Source of the DNA: Chelonoidis abingdonii
Taxonomy: Eukaryota > Chordata > Testudines > Testudinidae
Length of the DNA: 64,000 bases
Direction: 5' to 3'
NCBI RefSeq assembly: GCF_003597395.2
Contig: NC_133773.1
Span: 130,308,993-130,372,992 of the forward strand
In this document: positions 42,871 to 53,700 of the stretch, in pieces
How the letters are laid out: every line of letters begins with the position of its first letter
Numbering within the stretch: position 1 is the stretch's first letter
Position numbers and translations under genes: made by a program
The notes under the pieces: generated by a model
Seen by the model: only the letters and a program-made list of their open reading frames with translations
Database searches by the model: none
What the model was told of the DNA's origin: nothing

Positions 42871-44747
42871 TTTTTAACTAAGTCCTTCACACACACGCAC
42901 ACCAAGAGAAACCCCTGTAAACTAATCAAAACATTTTTCCTACCTGCAGGTAAGAAACAAAAGGGTGCTCAAATACTGCAGTGAGAAAAGCTTGAGACAA
43001 AGTGGGTTGTTTGTTTCGCATGGTTTCCATCATTCACATTTTTGACAGAGCAAGGGAGAAATGGGATTTGAGCTGAAGACAGCTAATGGATGCTTGCTAG
43101 CTTTAGTATGAAGATGCCTTGGTTAACATCTTGAAACAGAGAAGGAGGATTTTTTCCCACGTTGCGATAGATATGAAAGCCTTGGGTCTGCACAGAGTTC
43201 TGTTATAAACAGCGAAACAACACTTGATAAAGATGGATATTTCTAGATCAGCGGAATCCTGTGGAGGTCTCCATGAAGAGAGAGAGACCAATGCGTAATA
43301 GTACAAGAGAACACTTCTTTGCAGCTTAGACTAAATGGTTTCCATTTCAGTTCATGAATGATTTTACTTGTGCTGTATTTTCTTGCCATGTTTTGCCTTA
43401 AATCTTTTATACTATTACGACTAACAACGTTTACAGTTGGAATTTGGTTTAGATAGACGATAAACGCACAGAAGGGTTTCTATAAGCAATAATTACTAAT
43501 ATGATTTTCTTGCTTTCTCGTTCTCTTCAACTCACTCTGCATCAAAAAGGGAGATGGGCACGAAGAGCTAGAAAAGACTTGGCATGGCTAAAGTTCGATG
43601 ATATGTATAGGAGACTGACTAAAGGTTAAAGTTATAGCTTCCACAGTACCACAAAGGAAGCACTCTGCTTGCGTTAACCATATTCTAGATTGTGAGCATA
43701 TCACCACCCAGGTATTAAAAGGAAAGACTAATGCTAACACCATTGTTGTGGGTTAGCATGCAGTGCAATGAATTGTTACTTACTGATTCTATTTAATTTT
43801 TTTTAGAAATAGTCGCACAAGGGAAGCATGTTTTTAAAACTAGACTGGACAAAAACACTAGTAAGGTGTACTATAGCCTGCATTGTTTTTTCCATCTCTT
43901 AACTTTATCAGTTTTGGTGAGTCTGGTGGTTTCAGCTGAGAGATGAAGAACTAAACAAGCATGAAGACTGAACTATTCTTGTACCCCTAAAGGTGGTACC
44001 TCCACAGAATGATTGAGCCACATTGTCAGGATAGCGTGGTGAAGTTTGTTCTATTACCATGCATATTGTTCCTGTTGTGTGGATAATGGACTTCAATCTC
44101 CAGGACTATATATTTAGTATATTTCATGATCACTCACTAAAACTTTTTTTTAAAGTGTTGAGAGGCTGCTTGCTCTTACTAATATATAAAATAATCTGAC
44201 TGCATCAGTAGAATTATAAAATTTACTTTTGCATGTTTTTTATTCCCTTCCTATTTTTGCCTGGAATGACTCTCAGTTCTATTATACTGTCACAGTATTT
44301 TTTTTATTACTGTAACCATCAACTGCACATCTTGGTGGGCACAGGCTAAAGGGCCAGATTTTTAGAAAAATTGTGCATACAAGTTACACTTGCAAAAATA
44401 CATTTGCTATTATGCAGAGATTAGGGTCCACCATGCACAACTGCAGATACAATTTTCTGAAGATAGTCTGCAGTGTATGACTTGTTATAATTTTTTTAAT
44501 ATTTACAAATGCAATCATCCATTACTTATTGGTATTCACTATAGGAACTCTTACTGTCAAGTGAAAAGGATTTTTGGTTTTTTAATTAAATGTTATAACA
44601 GGAAGTTTCAGTTTTTAAATACTGACAGGGGAGTGCATTTGAGCCACTGGTGGGAAGCTTTTCTTATCGCTCCATGCACTGGGAAGACTGAACTAACGAG
44701 CAATTTCAGTGCTAGAACTATTCTGTATTTTTGCACTTTACTGTTGA
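42871..44747. other. intron, nothing recognised
   Basis: AT-rich intron. No gene, RNA gene or recognised repeat. Frames at 43103-43306 and 44390-44752 lack motifs. Confidence 0.5.
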
Positions 44748-45489
44748 GATAGTCTTAAAGATTCACACGTCATGCACCAGCCCATGTTGATGTCAATAAA
44801 GCGTTCCCAGTGATTCAAAAGCGCTTGCATAATGATAGAAAAGTAACTCTGTTGATGTACTCTGTAGCAAAGTGCTCTGGTGCTAAAGCAGGGATATGCA
44901 TACCATCTTATCACCCCACTGCTGCAAAATCATCCACTATGTCTTGCACGTTGCCCAGAGTCACAGTCCTGCATAGCAGAAGGCAATTAATGACCCTGCA
45001 CACTTGCACGACAATGGCTACGGCACTGGATTTCCTGACTCTAAAATGATTCCCGATTGACTAGTAGCAATCTGGAGTTGCAAGTTTCTACGATGCAATC
45101 TCCACTCCCTTCACTGTCAGTGCAGTTCTCATTTTGGTGTACCTGCGCTGGAGGGCTAGGACTAGTTCAGCACATGGATCCACCAATGTGGCCTTGCGCA
45201 TCCGAAAGTTCTGCAGCCGCTGTTCATCATCCCAAACTTGCATGACAGAGTGAGACCACCAGTCAGTGCTTGTTTCTCAGGCCAAGAACCAATGCTTCAT
45301 TGTCTGCAGCTGCTCCATGAACGCCACCAACAACCTTGAATTGTTTCTTTCTGTGTTCCATAACAATCTAGCCTCCAAGGAATTGTCTTGTTCAATGCAG
45401 GTCCTCTTGTGGTTTTGCAAATACTGCAGGATCAAACTCCCTGTGCTTGCAACACTCATAATAATAGTGCAGAGCTGTGCAGGCTCCAT
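44748..45489 (-). pseudogene. HARBI1-like DDE transposase relic
   Basis: The minus strand read in pieces gives QVWDDEQRLQNFRMRKAT (about 45190-45240), QVCRVINCLLCRTVTLG-like text (about 44950-45010), NVQDIVDDFAAVG and PEHFATEYINR (about 44840-44940), ending near the GW--HDA box. This is the Harbinger (HARBI1-related) transposase order. Stops, such as the TAG near 45085, and frameshifts break it. An N-terminal frame is at 45277-45489. The plus-strand frames here (45266-45778) are antisense shadows. Confidence 0.72.
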
Positions 45490-45900
45490 ACTTCTGTTAG
45501 AAGTGGCAGACAGACAGAGAGCCAGGCGATTTTATGGCATTTTGGAAAAAGAAAAGCACAACATATTTTGGGCTGAAGACAAAAATTATGGGATGGAGAA
45601 CACTGAATTATGGAAAGTTTGCCCCATGCTCCCAGTCGCCCCGGCATTACTTGTTTCATCCCTATCAGGCATTGCAAGAACTTCCCAAAAGACCCTAGAA
45701 GGTGGTGCGTTGCACAGTGGCATACCTACCAACTGTGTACTGTATTTGCATTTGCATCAATACAAGAACTCCTGGTAAAGATGTGCGCCGCCGACACAAG
45801 GAACCAAGTGTGCACACACACAAGCAGTTTAATAACTGCAGTGACTGTATGCTGATGTAACTTACGTCAACATAATTTTGTACATAGACATGGCCTTAGT
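44748..45900 (-). mobile_element. PIF/Harbinger element, 3'-truncated
   Basis: On the minus strand the element starts at 45900 with ctaaggccatgtctatgtac, a decayed form of the ggcctggtctacac end, followed by gttgacgtaagttacatcag. It then runs into a transposase relic and stops at about 44748 with no second inverted end. It is therefore truncated, and non-functional. Confidence 0.72.
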
Positions 45901-47210
45901 CTGTCCCAGTAACATCACATTATGCAAGCTAGGAGACCAGATGTGTTTTTAAATGAATAGAGCCCCACCTTTTACTGTGTTAGCAGCACTCCAGCAGCAT
46001 TACAGTCATTGGAAGAAAAAATATAAGTCAATAGCAGTGATAGCATTTTCAATGCAAAGTATCAAAATCAATTCTAATAAAGTTATACTGGTAATTTTCT
46101 GTATTAATTCCTTTTCATCTGAACTTGTGTCTTTTCTAGATGAACTAACTATCTGGGGTGTCTTATATTCGTATCTGACATTTGTCTTTTAATAACAGTG
46201 CATTTAGAATGACTCTGTGATACTACAAGATGGTTGGCCCCTTGTCCCACTACCGACATCAGGTGCAAGTGTAAATAGGGATTATACAAATGGGAGGTCA
46301 TTAAAAGTCTGGTAATGCTAATTTGGCATGACACCCCTAATGGGTTATATTTTCACACTTCAGTTACCTAATCACCTAAATTCTTTCAACAAATTTACAT
46401 TTCATCTTACACATGGAGATTCAAATTGACTTGTCTATTTCTACCCCATCCCTACAGTTCCATGATAAAACTCAGCTCCTTATCTTAGCCATTAAATATT
46501 ACTGTAACTTTTTGGGGCTGCAACATTTATATCTATATACTCTCTCCAAAATAAATTTTCCCTTGGCACAAACTTTTTAGATCTCAATGGAACAACAAAT
46601 ATAGATTTGCAACCAAAAAAGGTATTGGAAGTTGCAATTCATTTCACTGGTAAATACTTTCATTTCTCTTTGAGAAAATGAAAGAGAATTAACTGACTTT
46701 CTGATATGACATTTAGATTACCATTTTATAAATTTCAGTGGTTGTGTATTACATCTTCGTTTTATTACATAACATAAAATGTTAATTTGAGGAGCTGTTC
46801 GACTTTCATTGTTTATTCAGGTGCAGAATCAAGGAGGGAAAAACCTTTAAATTATTCAGACTTTCTGTAGAACAGCAAAAGCGTATTTAAAATTGAAGGT
46901 GTAATATGCTGTAGTTAAGAAATTCCAAACATTAGACTTTTGAACTGAGATATAAAATTCCATTGTTTCTTATATGCAAAGCATTTCACATGAATTAAAA
47001 ACAAAGCTACCAAAATAACACTGCAGCTGTATAAAGCTGGGATAATTCAACTGATTTCAATAGAGTTCACTAGGGACAATTTTAACCCTTTTATATCTGG
47101 AAAAAACAAATGTCTATATTTAGTTAAATATTTAACCCCCCTTCAACACAGTTGAGTCTCCTGCTATCACATAACACATCTTTCCTATGCACATGATTTA
47201 TTCTTTTAGG
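45901..47210. other. intron, nothing recognised
   Basis: No gene or repeat family recognised. Confidence 0.5.
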
Positions 47211-47443
47211 CCCAGATTTTTAAAGATATTTAGGCACTGATTTGCTCAGCATTGCAACATCTAATTGAGTTGGGAGCCTATGTCTCATTTTCAAAAGTGA
47301 TTTAGGCACTTAAGAGTTTAAATCCTATCAACTGTTAATGAGATTTTGGCTCCTAAGTGACTAAATTTCTTTTGAAAATGAAATCTAGGTGTTGCAATGC
47401 TGAGCACAGCAATGCCTAAATACCTTTAAAAATCTGGTCCATA
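47211..47443. repeat. near-perfect palindromic MITE
   Basis: Left arm ggcccagatttttaaagata then tttaggca; right arm tgcctaaataccttt then aaaaatctggtcc. Inner blocks also pair: gcattgcaacatcta with taggtgttgcaatgc, and gattttcaaaag with cttttgaaaatga. The element could fold almost end to end into one hairpin. No coding. Confidence 0.75.
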
Positions 47444-47554
47444 CTAAATTGGCCCTTTAGTGCACATAAATTGTTTCTGATCAGGCTTTTTCTGATTAAG
47501 TAAAAGTGAACCATATCACTGGGAGATTTAACTTTTAGAAATCTTTTGATTAAA

Positions 47555-47695
47555 AATATAAGCTCAACAAGATTTGAACTCAGTGGAGCAGATGCAGTTT
47601 TCAGTTACACTGGTGTAAATCCAGAGTAATTCCACTGAAGTCAATGACATTACTCCATAGTTACACTATGGAAACAGAGCAGAGTTTGGCCCAGT
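47555..47695. repeat. palindromic ttacactggtgtaaatc repeat
   Basis: Contains gttacactggtgtaaatcca with gagtaattccactgaagtca and atgacattactcc, arms pairing around the centre. An ancient, widely scattered amniote MITE-like repeat; a half copy is at about 4850-4915. Confidence 0.5.
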
Positions 47696-47699
47696 AAGT

Positions 47700-47795
47700 T
47701 ACAAATACGCTTAAGTATATATTTTCATCCATCCTCATGTGCTTAAGAGCTTTTCTGAATAAGGATTCTTTCTTGAATTGAGGCCTTAAAACAGT
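47700..47795. repeat. palindromic CTTAAG MITE copy
   Basis: Contains acgcttaagtatat and catgtgcttaagagctttt, then gaataaggattctttcttga with attgaggcc at the edge. Same family as 4705, 7645, 36448 and 62846. Confidence 0.45.
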
Positions 47796-48951
47796 AATTT
47801 TTTCCACCAGAGAAGGAGCCCATAGTCTCCCAGGAACACAACAGAAATAATAAATGCTAGCAACAAACTTTTAAAAGAAATCAAATAAAGGTCTATGAAG
47901 TTCATACTAAGTATGTTCCCTAGCTTCTACCCAGATTGATATTTTGCATGTGTATATATTTGTCAGATTTGGGGAGGAAGGGGAAATTCACATTTTGGTT
48001 CTTCAGTTAAAAAAAAAAGGTAGAAGAATGTATCTTTTTATTAGCTCCATTATTTACAGAAATAGGGAACTGATTATTCTATTCTATACAAGTTCTCATC
48101 AATGCAGTATCTGAGCCCCTTCCAGTAAGTGCATTAAATGATGTGACTAACATCCGTCACATGTGGTTTGTTCATCCTCTCATCCTCTTTCCACAGGGAG
48201 AATTGTATATGCAACTGTTTTGTTTCAATATGGCATTGTTTGTGGGGTTCAATGAACACATTGGTATGTGTTTATGATAGAGGAGGCCAGGCTGAAGTCA
48301 TGCACTTTGCACTTGGAGTGGAAGGTGGTGAGGATTAAACTGACCTTTCATATGTTATGCTAAGATTCTTCAGGCTGCTGTTAAACCACACATGGAAGCC
48401 AAGTTCCAGCGCTTGGTACAGTCAAGGCAAAATATACCAGACTCCCCATCATCCCTAGTGCAAATCCTTTCCTTCAAGTCCATTCTCAAGACCAACTAGT
48501 ACTGCAATGAGTACTCAGAATAAACCAATATTTATATAACTAAGCTGAGAGGCAGTTGGGGCAAGTGATTATTTACTGATTGATGTAATTACATTAACAT
48601 TTATAAAAATGAACATCATATATATAAATATTGTAAATATTTGATTGTCTCCCTTTTGCCCACCCTTCCTATATTGCTGATTTTAGGACTGTGAGCTCTC
48701 CAAGGTAGGGTCTGCATCTTCATATATGTTTACCTAGCACTATGGGGATCTCATCCTGTTTGAGGCCTCCCTTGGTTTTGAGCCTCTAGCATGACTCAAT
48801 ATTTTGAGGTTTCCTTGAGCTGACTTTGTTAACTACTGCAGTTAACTTTACTGCAGACCTCCCACAGACTGCAGTCAATTTACACAGTATGAGACAGTCA
48901 AAAGTACAAGGTCACTCTAATTGCCACTTTCTCAATTTATATATGCACACC
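47796..48951. repeat. intron with one L2/MIR-type tail
   Basis: At about 48682-48752 the words aggactgtgagctctccaag, gtagggtctgcatcttc and acctagcactatggggatct match an L2/MIR-type 3' tail. The rest is plain AT-rich intron. Confidence 0.5.
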
Positions 48952-49555
48952 TAAATTCCCTCTAAGTTGCACTGCTACCCAGCAGTCTTCCAAGAGCCCC
49001 TCCTGCCTTCTGCCTTGGAGCCCCTGGCCAGCTGCTCCCAGAAGCCTCTTGCTTGCTGTGCAGAGTGGGGGGCGCTGATGTCAGGGTGTCCCCTTCCCCA
49101 GTACCCCATCTCCACAGATCTGCGGGGGGACACAACAGGGCTCAGAAGTGGGATGTGGGAAGGAGCTTGCTGGGTACTTAAAGGGGCAGCACATGTCTCT
49201 GTTACACACCCACACTTACTTTCAAGCTCTCCTCCCAACATATACTTGTATTATTGTTGTTGTTACTTCTTGATACTTCCTGCAATACACATATATTCTC
49301 TGTAACTGTAGTCTTTCAAAGTATTGTTATTTTAGTTTTTTGACTGGTCTATGCATTTTATCATTTTTATTTCTCTCTTACGCTTAAATTCAATTCTTTG
49401 AGTAGTGAGTTCTAAAATGCCTAACCTGTCCTGGCTGGACTAATAATCCCTATGGCAACTTTTGAAAAATATATATTATATCTACGTTTTTTTTCTACTT
49501 GAGGCATTCTGCATTCATTCTGCACATGGATGGAAAAAATTAAAGGGAACATTAA
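48952..49555. repeat. possible DNA-transposon relic
   Basis: Left edge taaattccctctaagttgc and right edge ttaaagggaacatta are loosely complementary. The left third is GC-rich, the rest AT-rich. Plus- and minus-strand frames at 48967-49305 and 48975-49241 lack motifs and seem chance products of the GC-rich part. Confidence 0.35.
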
Positions 49556-50656
49556 TGCACACACCTTAATATTACGAAAGAGAAAGAGATCTGGCTTTCT
49601 ACATTAAAAAGCTGCAGACTGACTTCCATACAGCTCAAGTTACACAGAAGTTTTAAAAAATGACATGAAGAGTATAAAAAAACCAGTCACAGAAGTTTTA
49701 AGATAACATAGCACCATTTTTAGTCAGTCTCACAATCAGCAGCAATGTGAGATAGGAACAAAAAACTTATTACACTGTCAAGGATTTTTAACTGTTACTT
49801 GATGGCAGCGTTCCCCTCTATACCAAAATCTTCTGATGCTCAAAATGCACAGTGTTACAGAGAAGTAAAACTCCAGACACTTACGAAGCATTACCTGGGA
49901 AGGACAAGGTCTAATGTACTGGAATTTAACTGTTTTAGATCAACTTTTTCCAATAATTCATCTGTCAGCTTTATAGGTATACTTTAAAAGTACTCATTTA
50001 TTTCAAAAAGCTTTAGAATGTGTTTGGAAAAGAGGGATGCTAGATTTAAATGAAGCAGACAAGAACAAGATTATATTGTTTGTCATCTAGGATTCCCTTA
50101 GTGACACTACAACAAAGTACTGAGAGGTTGAGCTCCACTTGACTTAACCTTTTGTTACAATGACACCCACATTGGAGAGAGAGGCTAGGTTGTGGGCCAC
50201 ATTTAACCACCCTCAGGGTATTAAGTGGCTGTGTGCCCGCAGATGCTATAATTGCAGCGAGCAGCACAAAATCCTATCCTGTTTCACCAAACCATCCTCA
50301 GTATTTCTAAGCCACGGTTGTTTACAATTATACTCTCCTACCACCCTATTCTGAATAAATAAATATCTTTTTGTAGAACACATGCACATACACATACAGA
50401 GCAGCTTCTGTCTCTAAATTATAGTGGAACATGGCTGAATGAAATAAGCTCCTGGTCTCAGCTGCTTCTCCTCCTAGAAAGTATTTGTTTATCTAGAGCC
50501 AATCGCTGCTCCACTATCTATGTAATGACTTCCTCACAGCAGTCAGAGAGATTACCCACACCACTGATCACTTTATTACTTCATAATAGCTGTTTATTTA
50601 CTTTACTGAAGCAGTAACATGCAGGGATAAAGCTTTTCACAGCTGGGCAAACTTAC
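49556..50656. other. UVSSA intron, nothing recognised
   Basis: Region just downstream (in transcript terms) of the 50657 exon donor. No repeat or gene seen. Confidence 0.5.
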
Positions 50657-50765
50657 CATATTCCTTACGCAGGTGGTCTGGAATGTGGGGCTCATAACCT
50701 TCCTTCTCAGGGACCTCCACAAATTCATCTTCATCTTCATCATCTTCATTGTCAGAGACTTTCAT
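50657..50765 (-). CDS. UVSSA: UVSSA exon with TFIIH-binding acidic motif
   Basis: Internal coding exon of UV-stimulated scaffold protein A, which binds stalled RNA polymerase II with CSB and USP7 and brings in TFIIH for transcription-coupled repair. The 109-nt exon reads from an AG acceptor (TGTAG/ATGAAA) to a GTAAGT donor. It encodes a run of Asp and Glu followed by [16 protein letters not shown] and DHLRKEYG. In human UVSSA this segment binds the p62 subunit of TFIIH through a Phe and a Val (F408, V411), and the Lys three residues on (K414) is ubiquitinated; all three are present here. It ends in phase 1 and joins in frame to the exon at 24948. The ATG at its first codon is an internal Met, not the protein start. 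Identification is from protein resemblance remembered, not from an alignment run here. Confidence 0.93.
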
Positions 50766-53700
50766 CTACAGGAAAAAAATACAGAAAATGAGACTATTTT
50801 TTCTTCCCTCCATATTGAGAATATTAGCAGACAGCAAGACAGTGCACTACTGAGGCTATTCTGAGCCAAAAGTATTTCCCTAATTATGTATTTAATCATC
50901 ATCTAAGATTAGACCCCTTGTTTTACATTTCATCTCTAAAGCCATCTTCAATCCCTAGGAAAACTTTAAAGGTTTTCTTATCCATTAGAAGACACACAGT
51001 TGGTGAAGTGTGAGAAAGTGTGAAACTATCAAATACAAAAAAAGTTAAAACAACATTAAGATCTTAATGAGCAAGTGATAGTGAGCCTTATCACTGTCTA
51101 TCCCAGTTTTGTTGTTCAGCTCATTCAGCACAAGTTATGTAAGATCACCCACTGTGTACGCCTACCCAACACATACAACAGGACAAATAGGATGAGCAAA
51201 GGATGGGCTGGCAGCCTCAACTCTGATAAAATCAAAGACATTCAAACTTGCTTTAAACGTCATGCCATTTTACTGTGCTTCTCCTCCTTTGCGGAGTTGG
51301 AGTCTATTCTGGGACTTATTGAGGCATGATGCCTAGGTGGATGGACAGATATTTGTAAATAGTCCCCAGAGACCATGGCATCCACATTCACAATTGTTTC
51401 CCCAGTTTAGAGAATTCTGTCCAGGCAATTTTAAAAGAGACACGCTGAAACTAATACAACCTCAATAAATCAAGCCATTCTGAAAAGCCAGCGGGTGTGT
51501 TGTTTGCATCACTTTGTTTTGGGGATATATGATTGCATTAAGAATACAGCCAACATTAGGAACAATTCTTTTCAATAAGCCAAGGGCCTTCACTGCATAT
51601 CAGTCTGAGAACCCAAACTGCGGGGAAGTCTGCAATAGATATGGGAGACTGGGGTATAAGACTGTGGCTCAAATAAGTGGGATTCAATTAAAAGAGATTC
51701 TACTGTATTTACTTTTTGACAGCAGCTTTAAAAGAAAAAAATACTTGCAATACATAAAATATCTTATCTGATTTGAAAGACCCTAAACAATTACATCATT
51801 AGGTTGCAAACCTTACTACGTGGAATCTAAGGAACTGAAATTATTGGGATTTTTAAAATATATGCATGTATAGCCCATATTATACATGGGATGGAATAGT
51901 TATGGGTAGTTGAAAAATAAAAATGCAGTTCCTATCAATTAATCAAAGCAACTAACCCATATTAGAGGCTATCAGCTTCCTAAATTTTATTTCAGCTAAT
52001 TTTTGCCATGAGCATGCCACTGAGACTCTACAACCTTCCTCCAATGCCTCTTTTTTTCACATACATCTACAAATACATTTCCCCTCAAAAATTATCATTT
52101 GGGCAAAAACAATTTGCCCCTTCTTCAATGAGAATTTGTATAGCTAACTTATAAAATCCCCAAATTCTGGAAGTCTCTTAAAAAGACAGCAATGCTGCCA
52201 ATCACTAGTATTTTATTTCTCTAGCCCAATTTGGGGAGATTTTAAGTGATTTACATGTCACAGAATACAGGAATTATTGTAGTTTTGCCACATGCTTTTA
52301 TGGGTTTCGGAAACAATGCAAAGGATCCATTAAATGAACACTCTTACGACAGAATTCACAATCACACTTATTCAAATTCCCTGAAGTAAACAAAAGCGAC
52401 AGAGTAACAGGTGATTAGATCACCAATGATAATTTTTCCTCACCATGGATTATCACTTTTAATTTCCTTCTCACTGCACTTACCTCTTTCACGCAGGTAC
52501 TAGTTGTAAAAAGCACATGAGGAAGAAGCAATTTCCCCTTGCAGCAGAATTTTACCAATGTAATTCACTAATCTAATCATGTGTCACAGCTGCACACTTG
52601 AGCTTCTCTAAATCATACTGAGATTCTGAAGCCAAAAAAACCTGGAAACCAAACCTTAGTCTACTGAGTATATTAAAAATCAACAAACTGAGCAAAACTT
52701 TGCATCAGCATTGCTTATAAGCGACACAAGCTCATTTCTAACACAAAACATTCAGTTGCCCTTGACACTGCAATTTACCCTTCAGTAAGTGAAATTTAAA
52801 GGATGATTTCTTTGTTTCTTAATTGACTCTTTCCACAGAACACTGTAGTCCTAAGTTTTAAAAAGTCCTAAAGGACAGTAGATTTATCAAGTGCATCATA
52901 ACCAACCAGTATCTTTCTTCCCCTAATTATTTTTGGGTTTAATATTAATCCCCAGAAACTCATTTGAAACCAGCCCTGAAGTCAACAATATGTAGCTACA
53001 ACCCTGGACATCCCATTGGCCACATTATCACTACTTCTAATCAGCAGACAGAGAGTTGCCATGCTCTAGCCATGCTGGAGGACTCTGAGTTTTAAATTAC
53101 TTTTCACTTCCCACTGCAATTATTCCTCCTCATCTTAAGGAAAGAAGCAGTTCATCCCTGCCTGGTGCGGCCAAGACAGACAAATGCTGCATCCGACCTC
53201 TCATGGCCCAGACTGGAAGTCAAACTAGAGTTCCAACACAGAAAGGGTCAAATGAGCTACAGCCAATCAGAAACACACCAGCAGACTGGGTTAGCCAATT
53301 ACCAAAGAGGCACATCAATTTTTAAATTTCAAGCTTGTAGAAGACCTTTCACAGCTGGCCTTTAGAAAGAGAAATATTGTAGGGTTTTGCTTTCAGCACA
53401 ACATGAGCCGTTGGGAGACTGAAAAGGAACTAGTTTATTAACAGTGTAGCTTCAAAGTTCTACTTTTTCCCCTTTTCTACTTGTTAAAGGCAATTTAGGA
53501 GATGGGAGAAAATTAGTTCTCTTCTGGCTAGTTAGAGCTGCCTGTTTGTCCTGTTAAAAGATATGATTGTGTCAAACTTTCTACTCTCAGTTCCTATTTC
53601 TGAGTCACTATAAAACAAATTACACCAAACTAAAGCTTGTTATGGATGGTCTCAGTCTAGAATTTGTTTGTGCAAAATGTTAAAAATCAAAAATAAAACT

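Noticed and set aside
45266..45778. 170-residue plus-strand open frame
   Set aside because: It is the antisense of the Harbinger transposase relic on the minus strand.
48975..49241. Small protein frames in a GC-rich patch
   Set aside because: Both strands are open only because the patch is GC-rich; there is no motif, no splice context and a repeat-like boundary.
52440..52520. Possible UVSSA exon ending at the minus-strand AAAGAG/GTAAGTG
   Set aside because: The donor is good, but the sequence before it does not encode recognisable UVSSA residues and no matching acceptor and phase were found.
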